Under the pieces are notes generated by a model. It did not search any database. It was not told the origin of the DNA and saw only the letters and a program-made list of their open reading frames with translations. From positions 1,736,001 through 1,800,000 of the forward strand of contig NZ_LR134356.1 of NCBI RefSeq assembly GCF_900637195.1: 64,000 nucleotides of DNA, in the 5' to 3' direction. Origin of the DNA: Mycolicibacterium aurum (GTDB taxonomy: Bacteria > Actinomycetota > Actinomycetes > Mycobacteriales > Mycobacteriaceae). Positions 56,397 through 64,000 of the stretch are shown piece by piece. Made by a program: the position numbers and the translations under genes. Every line of letters begins with the position of its first letter. The stretch's first letter is position 1.

Positions 56397-57608
56397 TCAT
56401 TTCAATTCGGCGGAGGACAGGCCCAGTAGACGGCGGGCGACCACCAACTGCTGAATCTGCTGGGTGCCCTCGAAGATGTCGAGGATCTTGGAGTCGCGAG
56501 CCCACTTCTCCAGCAGCGCGTTCTCGGAATAGCCTGCGGTGCCGGCCAGCTCCACCGTCTTGAGCGTGATGTCGCTGGCGACGCGTGCGGCCTTGGCCTT
56601 ACCCATCGACGCTTCCTTGGAGTTCGGGATCTTGTTGTCGGCCTGCCACGCCGACCGCAGCGTCAACAGGTAGCCGGATTCCCAGTCGGCCTCCATCCGC
56701 AGGAATTCCGCAGCCGCGGCGCTCTGGGCATGGGCCGGTTTGTCGTAGGAGATCTCGATGCCGGCGTTGGTGAGGATCTTGCGAAGCTCCTCCAGCGCGG
56801 CGCGCGCGATGCCCACGGCCATACCGGCCACGACGGGCCTGGTGTTGTCGAAGGTCTCCATGACCCCGGCAAAACCCTTCTCGACGTTCACATCCGGGCT
56901 TCCCAGCAGATTTTCCTTCGGGATCCGGACGTTGTCGAAACGGATGGCCGCGGTATCGGAAGCCTTGATGCCGAGCTTGTGCTCAAGGCGTTCGACGGTG
57001 ACTCCCGGGTGCTCCCGCGGCACGATGAAGGACTTGATGGCCGCGCGGCCCTTCGACTTGTCCAGGGTCGCCCACACCACGATGTGGGTGGCGCGCGAAC
57101 CGGCCGTGACATAGATCTTCTCGCCGTTGATCACGTACTCGTCGCCGTCGAGCTTGGCGGTGGTCGACACCGCTGCCGAGTCGGAACCGAAATCCGGTTC
57201 GGTGATCGCCATCGCCGCCCACACCTTGCCGAGACGCTCCAGCTGCTCGTCTGTCGCAACCCCGGAGATGGCCGCATTGCCCAATCCCTGGAAGGGGATC
57301 GACAGCACCAGCGCGACGTCGCCCCAACTCACCTCGATGATGTTCAGTACGGCGGACATGTTGCCGCCGTTGATGTTTCCCTTCGGCCCGTCCTCACCGT
57401 CACGGAAAGCCTCTGCGCCCGCGAACGAGATGGTCTTGGCCTCGGAGATGCCTTCGAACAGCGTCGCGACCGTGTCCAGCTCGACAGGGTAGGCGTGTTC
57501 CTTCACGTCATACTTGCGCGAGATCGGACGGAGTATCTCGGCCGCGCCCTGGTGGCCCTTCTCGATGACCGCCTGCAGCTTCTTCGGCAGTTCCAGGTTG
57601 ATCGCCAT
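56397..57608 (-). CDS. fadE23: Acyl-CoA dehydrogenase FadE23
   Basis: The 403-residue protein has a full acyl-CoA dehydrogenase fold: AITEPDFGSDSAAVSTTAKL for flavin binding, GIARAALEELRKIL in the dimer helices and the C-terminal ILDIFEGTQQIQQLVVARRLLG with the catalytic glutamate position. The ATG at 57606-57608 follows AAGGGA. It lies 46 bp after a second dehydrogenase gene, and the pair matches FadE23/FadE24 of M. tuberculosis (Rv3140/Rv3139) in order and size. Such paired FadE proteins often form a heterotetramer; a steroid or branched side-chain CoA substrate is possible. Confidence 0.85.
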   Translation of the reverse strand: MAINLELPKKLQAVIEKGHQGAAEILRPISRKYDVKEHAYPVELDTVATLFEGISEAKTISFAGAEAFRDGEDGPKGNINGGNMSAVLNIIEVSWGDVALVLSIPFQGLGNAAISGVATDEQLERLGKVWAAMAITEPDFGSDSAAVSTTAKLDGDEYVINGEKIYVTAGSRATHIVVWATLDKSKGRAAIKSFIVPREHPGVTVERLEHKLGIKASDTAAIRFDNVRIPKENLLGSPDVNVEKGFAGVMETFDNTRPVVAGMAVGIARAALEELRKILTNAGIEISYDKPAHAQSAAAAEFLRMEADWESGYLLTLRSAWQADNKIPNSKEASMGKAKAARVASDITLKTVELAGTAGYSENALLEKWARDSKILDIFEGTQQIQQLVVARRLLGLSSAELK

Positions 57609-57654
57609 GGTCTGAATCCCTTCTAGAGAACGCGGCGGGTGAAGAACGCTGCGG

Positions 57655-59046
57655 TTATAGGACAACGACACCTTCGGCCACGCCGATGGCCCGCAGATCG
57701 CGGTACCAGCGCTCGACCGGGTGTTCCTTGGTGAAGCCGTGGCCGCCCAGCAGCTGGACACCGTCGAGGCCGATCTGCATGCCCTTGTCGGTGCCGAGCC
57801 TCTTGGCCAGTGCCGCCTCGCGCGCGAACGACAGACCCTGCTCGGCACGGGCCGCTCCGCGCCAGGTGATCAGCCGCAGGCCGTCGAGTTCGATGGCGAT
57901 GTTGGCGCACATGAAGGCGACCGACTGTCTGCGGGCGATCGGTTCGCCGAACGCCTCGCGCTCCTTGACGTAGGGGACGACATAGTCGAGGACCGCGTGC
58001 GAGGTGCCGACGGCGAGCGCCGCCCAGCCGAGCCGCGAGAGCGCGATCGCTTCGCTGTAGTTCTGTGCGGCATCGGCGGCTGACACCTCCTGTTCGCCCA
58101 GCCGCGCCCCCAGTGGCACAGTCACCTGGTTCAGCTCGACCCGGCCGAGCGCCGCGGCCCGGATGCCCATGCTCGGGTCGGCGGTGACGGTCAGGCCCTG
58201 GGTGTCCGCCTCGACGATGAACAACGCGGGCTTGCCGTTGAGCTGGGCGGCGACGATGAAGATCTCGGCATCGGCGGCCGCAGGCACCAGGGACTTGACC
58301 CCGTCGAGCCGATACCCGCTGGGGGTACGCACGGCAGTGGTCTTGAGTGCGGTCGGGTCGAACAACGGATGGGGTTCGGCGATCGCCACGCAGGCTTGCG
58401 GAACGTTCTCGCCGGCGAACTCTTTGAGGTAGGTGGCCTGCTGGTCGGCACTTCCCCAGTGGGTGAGGGCAGAAGCGACGCCGCCAGGGGCCAGGATCGG
58501 CAGCGCGAGGCCCATGTCCCCGTAGGCCAGCGCCTCGGCGACGAGTGCGTTGGTGACGGTGCTGCGGTGCTCGGCGATGCCGTCGAAGTCCTCGGGGATG
58601 TTGATCGCGGTGATGCCGAGTTCGGCGGCCTTTGCGATCAGGTCCGGCGGATAGGTGGCGGCGTCGTCGGCATCATGGGCCGCGGGCCGCAGGATCTCCT
58701 CGGCGAATTCCTCGACTGTCTGGACGATCATCTTCTGGTCGTCGTCGGGGGTGAGGTCGAAGTAATCCGAGCCCTTGGTCTGGCTCGCGAGCCGCGTCGC
58801 CGGCTTGCCGATTCCCTGGATGCGTTTGAACTGACGCGTCGCGGCGCCGGCAGCGGAGAACCCGTGCTTCACGCCGTATTTGATGCCGCGGTTCAGTGGG
58901 TCACGCAGATTGTATTTGTCCAGGAACTCCTGGCCCATCAGCGGGGTCAGCAGCGCCATCCCGACGTCGATCGCCGTGCGATTGCGTTTCTGCAACCCGA
59001 CCGCGCTTTCCTTGCCGGTCCGCTTGGAGGGGAGGGTGTTCGTCAT
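57655..59046 (-). CDS. fadE24: Acyl-CoA dehydrogenase FadE24
   Basis: The 463-residue protein has an extra N-terminal region of about 95 residues before the acyl-CoA dehydrogenase fold (DYFDLTPDDDQKMIVQTVEEFAEEILRP). At the C-terminus, VQLLGGHGFTKEHPVERWYRDLRAIGVAEGVVVL ends without the catalytic EG-E context, so the subunit may be non-catalytic, as in heteromeric FadE pairs. The ATG at 59044-59046 follows GAGGAAG. The pair with fadE23 is conserved in M. tuberculosis. Confidence 0.85.
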   Translation of the reverse strand: MTNTLPSKRTGKESAVGLQKRNRTAIDVGMALLTPLMGQEFLDKYNLRDPLNRGIKYGVKHGFSAAGAATRQFKRIQGIGKPATRLASQTKGSDYFDLTPDDDQKMIVQTVEEFAEEILRPAAHDADDAATYPPDLIAKAAELGITAINIPEDFDGIAEHRSTVTNALVAEALAYGDMGLALPILAPGGVASALTHWGSADQQATYLKEFAGENVPQACVAIAEPHPLFDPTALKTTAVRTPSGYRLDGVKSLVPAAADAEIFIVAAQLNGKPALFIVEADTQGLTVTADPSMGIRAAALGRVELNQVTVPLGARLGEQEVSAADAAQNYSEAIALSRLGWAALAVGTSHAVLDYVVPYVKEREAFGEPIARRQSVAFMCANIAIELDGLRLITWRGAARAEQGLSFAREAALAKRLGTDKGMQIGLDGVQLLGGHGFTKEHPVERWYRDLRAIGVAEGVVVL

Positions 59047-59289
59047 CTTTGCTTCCTCACTGACGCTCAGACGTGCCGATCCGCCACAACTGACTCCAGA
59101 GTAAGGTATCCCAACTGACTCGTCGGTAAGTTCGGTGCCTTTGTAAGGCACGTCACAAAGCGGCAGCTCCGGTCATCTTAGCTGCACCCGCCAGTGAGGA
59201 ATGGCACAGTTGAGGGGAGCCGATGTGTGACAAGGACATTGAAGTGTGACAGATCGTCTAAATTCAGTTTGCAGCCGACGCAGCGGACT

Positions 59290-59295
59290 TATGCT
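59290..59295 (+). promoter_or_regulatory. -10-like box for leaderless transcription of the hydrolase
   Basis: TATGCT (TANNNT form) ends six bases before the GTG at 59302, the distance expected if transcription starts on the first base of the start codon. No ribosome-binding site precedes the GTG or the ATG at 59308, which supports a leaderless mRNA. TTGCAG lies 15 bp further upstream, too close for a standard -35. Confidence 0.4.
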
Positions 59296-59301
59296 GCCGA
59301 C

Positions 59302-60519
59302 GTGGACATGGCGCCGGGGTGCAGGCAGGCAACGCGACGGGTGCGCGCCCACGCGCGGTGGATCGCTCAGGCGCGTCTCGATGACTACCTGGTGGCCGCG
59401 GGAGCCGTCACCGCCGGCCTCCCGGTGATCGGCCGCCATCTCGAACCGATGGCCGGTATCGCGACCCTGGGTCTGTACGGCCTCCGCTACCTACCCGACT
59501 TCATGACATCGGCGAAAAGCCGCGTCGGCCCCGCAGCGGCAATGCACCGGCGCACACAGTTACGCGATCTGGGCGAGGTGATGACCGCCGGCATGAAGGA
59601 CGTGGTCGCCGCCGACGGGCTCGGGCAACCGTGGCCCGCCGGCGATTCCGGTGCGCCCTGGCGCAACGCGTCCCGGCGCCGCCGCGCGGTGTACCGCGCC
59701 TCGGTGCCGTACGGCGACGAACCGGGACAGCTGCTCGACGTCTGGCGTCGGCCGGATCTGACCGGACCGGCGCCGGTGCTGGTCTTCATCCCCGGCGGCG
59801 CGTGGATCTTCGGCAGCCGGGCGCTGCAAGGCCACGAATTGATGGCTCACCTCGCCGAACTGGGCTGGGTCTGCCTGTCCGTGCAGTATCGGACCAGTCC
59901 CAAGCATCGCTGGCCGCGGCAGATCATCGACGTCAAGGCTGCGATCGCGTGGGCAAGGGCTCATGCCCACCACTACGGGGGCGATCCTGGATTCGTCGCC
60001 GTGGCCGGATGCTCGGCCGGCGGGCATATGGCGACCCTTGCCGGCCTGAGTCCCAACGACCCCCAATGGCAGTCACGGCTGCCGGCATCGGCGGACACCT
60101 CGGTGGACGCGGTCGTCAGCGTCTACGGGTTGTACGACTGGGAGGATCGCGCGACCCCCGACCGCGCCCGCTTCATGGACTTCCTGGAGCGTGCCGTTGT
60201 CAAACGCCGGCAGTCGCGTCATCCGGATCTGTTCCGCGACGCCTCGCCGATCGCGCGGGTGAACAGCGAGGCGCCGCCGTTCCTCGTGCTCCACGGTGAC
60301 AGCGACGTCCTCATTCCGGTCCGGGAGGCGCGGACGTTCGTCGAGCGGCTTCGCGCCGTCTCACAGAATCCGGTCGGCTACGTCGAACTGCCAGGGACCG
60401 GCCACGGATTCGACCTCACCGACGGCACGAGGACGAGCGCCGCGGTGCACGCCATCGGCCTGTTCCTCGCCCATGTTCACCGCTCCCGCCCGCACGCACC
60501 GGTGGACGCGGTCGGATAG
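59302..60519 (+). CDS. Alpha/beta hydrolase of the hormone-sensitive-lipase type
   Basis: The protein has about 405 residues. A positively charged N-terminal region and two hydrophobic segments (near residues 30-60) precede the catalytic domain and may associate with membrane. The oxyanion motif reads FIPGGAWIFGS, the nucleophile elbow GCSAGGH, the acid HGDSDVLIPV and the histidine GTGHGFDL. This is a typical mycobacterial Lip-type esterase. The start is GTG 59302 or ATG 59308; neither has a ribosome-binding site. It diverges from fadE24 and converges on hisN. In M. tuberculosis pflA occupies this position. Confidence 0.87.
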   Translation: MDMAPGCRQATRRVRAHARWIAQARLDDYLVAAGAVTAGLPVIGRHLEPMAGIATLGLYGLRYLPDFMTSAKSRVGPAAAMHRRTQLRDLGEVMTAGMKDVVAADGLGQPWPAGDSGAPWRNASRRRRAVYRASVPYGDEPGQLLDVWRRPDLTGPAPVLVFIPGGAWIFGSRALQGHELMAHLAELGWVCLSVQYRTSPKHRWPRQIIDVKAAIAWARAHAHHYGGDPGFVAVAGCSAGGHMATLAGLSPNDPQWQSRLPASADTSVDAVVSVYGLYDWEDRATPDRARFMDFLERAVVKRRQSRHPDLFRDASPIARVNSEAPPFLVLHGDSDVLIPVREARTFVERLRAVSQNPVGYVELPGTGHGFDLTDGTRTSAAVHAIGLFLAHVHRSRPHAPVDAVG

Positions 60520-60536
60520 CCCCGACGCCCGGCTGT

Positions 60537-61316
60537 TCAGTCGCCGAGGGCAGCCAGCACGGCGTCGTGGAGCAATCCGTTGGTGGCTGCGGCGCTGCCG
60601 CCGTGCGGGCCGGGCCGGCCCGTCAGGTCGGTGAACCGGCCGCCTGCCTCGCGCACCAGGATGTCCAGCGGCGCCAGATCCCAGAGCTTGACTTCCGGCT
60701 CGACGGCGATGTCGACCGCGCCCTCGGCGACCAGGCAGTAGGACCAGAAGTCCCCGTAGCCGCGCACCCGCCACACCGCGTCGGTGAGGTCGAGGAACTT
60801 CGACGCGCCACCCTCCCACCCGGTGGTCAGATCCGAGAACGACAGGCTTGCCGCACTGAGCTCGCTGACACCCGATACCGAGATCTGGCGCGTCGCCCCG
60901 CCGAAGGACGTGAACGCGCCCAGACCGTCGCCGGCCCACCAGCGTCGGCCCAGCGCCGGTGCGCTCACCACCCCGACGACGGGCACGCCGTCGATCAGGA
61001 GCGCGATCAACGTCGACCACACCGGGACCCCTCGGACGAAATTCTTGGTGCCGTCGATGGGGTCGAGCACCCACTGTCGCCCGCCGAGCTCCTTGCTGCC
61101 GCCGAACTCCTCGCCGAACACCGGATCGTCGGGCCGCTGCTCGGCCAGCCGCGCGCGCAACAACTTTTCGGCGTTCAGGTCAGCGTCGGTGGCCGGGGTC
61201 ATGTCCGGCTTCGTCTCGACGCGCAGGTCGCCCGCACCGAAGCGTTGCATGGTCAGTGCATCGGCTTCGTCGGCCAGCTGCAGCGCAAGGTTCACGTCGT
61301 CTACCAGGGTGCTCAT
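60537..61316 (-). CDS. hisN: Inositol-monophosphatase-family phosphatase, HisN-like
   Basis: The 259-residue magnesium phosphatase matches mycobacterial HisN (Rv3137), a histidinol-phosphate phosphatase of histidine synthesis. Metal-binding residues are in VFGEEFGGS and [12 protein letters not shown], and the third site is in [11 protein letters not shown]. The start is ATG 61314-61316 (MSTLVDD). The HisN reaction is established for the M. tuberculosis protein; other inositol phosphatase-like activities are possible. It is divergent from a small membrane protein gene. Confidence 0.88.
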   Translation of the reverse strand: MSTLVDDVNLALQLADEADALTMQRFGAGDLRVETKPDMTPATDADLNAEKLLRARLAEQRPDDPVFGEEFGGSKELGGRQWVLDPIDGTKNFVRGVPVWSTLIALLIDGVPVVGVVSAPALGRRWWAGDGLGAFTSFGGATRQISVSGVSELSAASLSFSDLTTGWEGGASKFLDLTDAVWRVRGYGDFWSYCLVAEGAVDIAVEPEVKLWDLAPLDILVREAGGRFTDLTGRPGPHGGSAAATNGLLHDAVLAALGD

Positions 61317-61339
61317 AGGAGCCGTCCTACCATGTCGGT

Positions 61340-61702
61340 GTGGTCGAATTCGCAATCATCCTCCTGCTCGTCGGCGCGCTCGTGCTCATCGTGGGTCCGC
61401 GCATGATGCGACGACGGGGCGCCGGCACCGACTGGATGCAGGGAAGGCTGCTGATCACCGGGGTGAGCCCGCGTCCGGACGGTGTCAGCGGAGAGCAGTT
61501 CGTCACGATCACCGGAGTGATCAACGGTCCGACCCTCAACGAGTACACCGTGTACACCCGCCTCGCGGTGGACGTGAACGACTGGCCGGCCATGGGCCAG
61601 CTGCACGACGTCATGTATTCGCCGAAGAACCCGGAGAAGTGGGCGTTCGGATCACGTCCCGAACCGGTGCAACCGCCTCCGGACCAGCAGCCCTACAACT
61701 AG
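61340..61702 (+). CDS. Small membrane-anchored hypothetical protein
   Basis: The 120-residue protein has one N-terminal hydrophobic helix (about residues 3-20) followed by RMMRRRG, which predicts cytoplasmic side for the rest. The remaining part forms a short beta-rich domain ([27 protein letters not shown]) and a Pro/Gln-rich end. I do not recognise a family. GTG at 61340 starts it, 23 bp after the divergent hisN start. Its stop lies 40 bp before the stop of the convergent fprA gene. Confidence 0.7.
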   Translation: MVEFAIILLLVGALVLIVGPRMMRRRGAGTDWMQGRLLITGVSPRPDGVSGEQFVTITGVINGPTLNEYTVYTRLAVDVNDWPAMGQLHDVMYSPKNPEKWAFGSRPEPVQPPPDQQPYN

Positions 61703-61742
61703 TCAGCCGTGCCTGATGGGCCGACTCCTCGCAGGCTCGTCG

Positions 61743-63119
61743 TCAGCCGTGCCCGATCCGCAACAGCTCCGCCACACTCGTCAACTTCACCCGCGGCCGG
61801 CCTGACCCTTCACCGGTCGTGCGCTCGTGTTCGTCGATCAGCTTCCAGTGCTCGTTGGTGACGAGCTTGGGTTGCCGCTCCAGCATCCAGCGCTCCACCG
61901 ACTCAACGTGATCGTCGCCGAACTCGGCGAGCTCAGCGGTGGCCAGATCCGCCAACAGGGTGTCCACGGTGTCCTGGGAGTCGCTCTTGTTGCTGCCGAT
62001 CACACCGGTGGGCCCGCGTTTGATCCAGCCGACGACGTATTCGTTGCGACTGCCCTCGACCTTTCCGGCGACGTGCGGAATGGTGCCTGAACGGTCGTCG
62101 AACGGGAGGCCGGGGGTCGGGAGCCCGCGATAGCCGACGGCACGCACCACCAGCTGGGCGGGCACCTCCTCGCGCTCGCCGGTGTCCTTGGCCGTCACCC
62201 GTCCGTCGGCGCCGCTGATCAACTCGTTGCGACCCAACACGATCGACTCGACCTTGCCGTTGCCCTTGATTTCCACGGGCGAGGTCCGGAACCGGAACAC
62301 GATGCGCCGCTTCGCTCCGCGCGGTGTCGTGTCGGCGTACTTGCGCAGCACCTTGATGTTGTTGCGCACGGTTTTTCCCGCGGCCTCAAGATCGTCGTCG
62401 GTGATGTCGGCGAAGTCGGCGGGATCGACCACGACGTCGACGTCGCCGAGTCCCTCCAGGTCACCCAGCTCGCGCAGTTCGAGTGTGGTGAACGGCGCCT
62501 GCAGGGGACCGCGCCTGCCGATCACCAGCACCTCCTCCACGCCGCGGGCGTGCAGCGACTCCAGCGCGTGGTCGGCGATGTCGGTTTCGGCGAGCGCGTC
62601 CGGATCGCTGACCAGGATGCGTGCCACGTCGATCGCCACGTTGCCGTTGCCGATCACCACGGCACGACCGCTCGACACGTCGGGCGCCATCTCCTTGAAG
62701 TGAGGGTGCGCGTTGTACCAGCCGACGAAGTCGACGGCGGCGACGCTGCCCGGCAGCTCCTCGCCGGGAATGCCCAGCGACCGGTCGGACTGCGCACCGA
62801 TGGCGTATACGACGGCGTCGTAGCGCTCGGCCAACTCGGCCGGGTGCACATGCTCGCCGATGACGAGGTTGCCGAAGAATCGGAACCGCGGATCCTGTGC
62901 GATCTTGTCGAACTGCGCGCTGATCGACTTGATCTTCGGATGGTCCGGCGCGACGCCGGACCGCACCAGACCGAACGGGGTGGGGAGCATCTCCAGCATG
63001 TCGACGCGAACGTCGCGGCCCTCGCCGGACCCGCCGGACTTCAAAAGGGACGCCGCGGCAAAGAATCCGGACGGGCCGGAGCCGACGATCGCCACGTAGT
63101 AGGGACGCAAAGGGGGCAT
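61743..63119 (-). CDS. fprA: Ferredoxin/NADP reductase FprA
   Basis: The 458-residue FAD enzyme is an adrenodoxin-reductase-type NADP reductase that passes electrons to ferredoxins for cytochromes P450. GSGPSGFFAA (residues 12-21) binds FAD, EMLPTPFGLVRSGVAPDHPK is the family signature, and IGNGNVAIDVARIL binds NADP. The start is ATG 63117-63119. Divergent from prfB, as fprA (Rv3106) and prfB (Rv3105c) are in M. tuberculosis. Confidence 0.95.
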   Translation of the reverse strand: MPPLRPYYVAIVGSGPSGFFAAASLLKSGGSGEGRDVRVDMLEMLPTPFGLVRSGVAPDHPKIKSISAQFDKIAQDPRFRFFGNLVIGEHVHPAELAERYDAVVYAIGAQSDRSLGIPGEELPGSVAAVDFVGWYNAHPHFKEMAPDVSSGRAVVIGNGNVAIDVARILVSDPDALAETDIADHALESLHARGVEEVLVIGRRGPLQAPFTTLELRELGDLEGLGDVDVVVDPADFADITDDDLEAAGKTVRNNIKVLRKYADTTPRGAKRRIVFRFRTSPVEIKGNGKVESIVLGRNELISGADGRVTAKDTGEREEVPAQLVVRAVGYRGLPTPGLPFDDRSGTIPHVAGKVEGSRNEYVVGWIKRGPTGVIGSNKSDSQDTVDTLLADLATAELAEFGDDHVESVERWMLERQPKLVTNEHWKLIDEHERTTGEGSGRPRVKLTSVAELLRIGHG

Positions 63120-63308
63120 GTGCGCTGCCTTCTGTCGCCGCCCGGCCACACGCAAGGGGCTGTCGCGACGCGACCGGACGAGGTTCCGACCCCGATGCTA
63201 GATCGAGAGGGACGGCATCGACGTGATTCTGTGCCGCCGCGGCGGAAATGACCGTGGCACGACGAGTGACAACCACCGCAGGTTGCGGGGTGAGTACCCT
63301 GAACTCCC

Positions 63309-64000
63309 GTGGATCCCGACCGCCAAGCCGACATCGCCGCCCTCGACGCCACGCTGACCACTGTGGAGCGTGTCATCGACGTCGACGGGCTTCGCGGACG
63401 CATCGAACAACTCGAACAAGATGCCTCCGATCCGAACCTGTGGGACGACCAGTCCCGGGCCCAGAAGGTCACCAGCGAGCTGTCGCACGCGCAGGGCGAA
63501 CTGCGGCGTGTCGAAGAGCTGCGCGGACGCCTCGAGGACCTGCCGGTGCTCTACGAGATGGCGTCCGAAGAAGAAGGCGTCGACGCCGACAACGCCACCG
63601 CCGAGGCCGACGCGGAGCTGACCAAGCTGCGCGAGGACATCGAGGCCATGGAGGTCCGCACCCTGCTCTCGGGTGAGTACGACGAACGGGAGGCGCTGGT
63701 CACCATTCGGTCCGGCGCGGGCGGCGTGGACGCCGCCGACTGGGCCGAGATGCTGATGCGCATGTACATCCGCTGGGCCGAGCAACACAACTACGGCGTG
63801 GAAGTGTTCGACACCTCCTACGCGGAGGAGGCCGGCATCAAGAGCGCGACCTTCGCCGTACACGCCCCGTACGCATACGGGAATCTCTCGGTCGAACAGG
63901 GCACACACCGACTGGTGCGCATCAGCCCCTTCGACAATCAGAATCGGCGACAGACGTCGTTCGCCGACGTCGAGGTGCTGCCCGTCACCGAAACCACGGA
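63309..64000 (+). CDS. prfB: Peptide chain release factor 2, partial
   Basis: The first 230 residues are seen; the rest is past the window. It recognises UGA and UAA stop codons. [20 protein letters not shown] starts the alpha-hairpin domain, and the core begins [21 protein letters not shown], with [20 protein letters not shown] next. The GGQ motif and SPF tripeptide region are downstream. The start is GTG 63309; no internal UGA frameshift site is present, unlike E. coli. TACCCT at 63295-63300 could be a -10 box for a nearly leaderless mRNA. Confidence 0.95.
   Translation, partial: MDPDRQADIAALDATLTTVERVIDVDGLRGRIEQLEQDASDPNLWDDQSRAQKVTSELSHAQGELRRVEELRGRLEDLPVLYEMASEEEGVDADNATAEADAELTKLREDIEAMEVRTLLSGEYDEREALVTIRSGAGGVDAADWAEMLMRMYIRWAEQHNYGVEVFDTSYAEEAGIKSATFAVHAPYAYGNLSVEQGTHRLVRISPFDNQNRRQTSFADVEVLPVTETT

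Noticed and set aside
61703..61775. Short direct repeat GTCAGCCGTGCC near the end of fprA as an attachment site
   Set aside because: Only 12 bases long, one copy is part of the fprA coding end, and no integrase or mobile element is near.
63309..64000. Programmed frameshift in prfB
   Set aside because: The reading frame is open from the GTG with no internal UGA and no slippery site near the start.

Overview
The window is high-GC actinobacterial DNA and almost certainly comes from a fast-growing, environmental Mycobacterium (Mycolicibacterium type). Markers are an antigen-85 mycolyltransferase, FprA next to PrfB, a 14-gene nuoA-N operon preceded by an Rv3143-type response regulator, the FadE24/FadE23 pair, a 13E12-type HNH gene behind a mycobacterial SOS box, and many TetR, acyl-CoA dehydrogenase, SDR and flavin monooxygenase genes. 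No tRNA, rRNA, CRISPR array, insertion sequence or prophage was seen.

Layout. 1-9.8 kb: two Baeyer-Villiger monooxygenases of the same long type, each directly coupled to an alcohol dehydrogenase of a different class (a zinc MDR at the left edge, an SDR of the FabG3/Rv2002 type on the right). Between them lie a DUF3159-like membrane protein, a TetR with two operator-like palindromes, a GAF-GGDEF diguanylate cyclase, an isochorismatase-like hydrolase, a small membrane protein and another SDR. 9.8-16.1 kb: a large ATP-binding LuxR regulator, a FadB4-type quinone oxidoreductase, and a hydrolase/amine oxidase convergent pair resembling hpx/aofH. 16.2-20.6 kb: an EthA-like monooxygenase, an Rv3169-like protein, an Rv3168-like kinase-fold protein and its divergent TetR. 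20.6-37.5 kb: an inverted-repeat element, an enoyl-CoA hydratase 12 nt behind nuoN, the complete complex I operon with nearly every junction overlapping, and the response regulator.

37.6-50.2 kb is accessory. A long minus-strand catabolic operon (46410 down to 38712) encodes a homogentisate-dioxygenase-like cupin, an alpha/beta hydrolase, a class III CoA-transferase, an HMG-CoA-lyase-like enzyme, a TetR, an acyl-CoA dehydrogenase, an APH-fold kinase and a DUF6285-like protein. The last three have the composition of the kinase/dehydrogenase module that handles 4-hydroxyacyl-CoAs (levulinate pathway, ACAD10/11). Next come the 13E12 HNH gene, an F420-type reductase, a flavin monooxygenase with a perfect 18-bp palindrome before it, and a TetR. 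50.6-59 kb: a secreted mycolyltransferase, a YhdH-type reductase, a molybdopterin oxidoreductase, an M20 amidohydrolase, and FadE23/FadE24. 59.3-64 kb: a lipase-like hydrolase, HisN, a small membrane protein, FprA and the start of PrfB.

Compared with what I remember of the M. tuberculosis map, hisN-fadE24-fadE23, Rv3143-nuoA-N and Rv3167c/Rv3168/Rv3169/aofH/hpx appear in the same relative order with the block inverted. About 19 kb of catabolic and other genes separate fadE23 from the response regulator, and no PPE genes are present.
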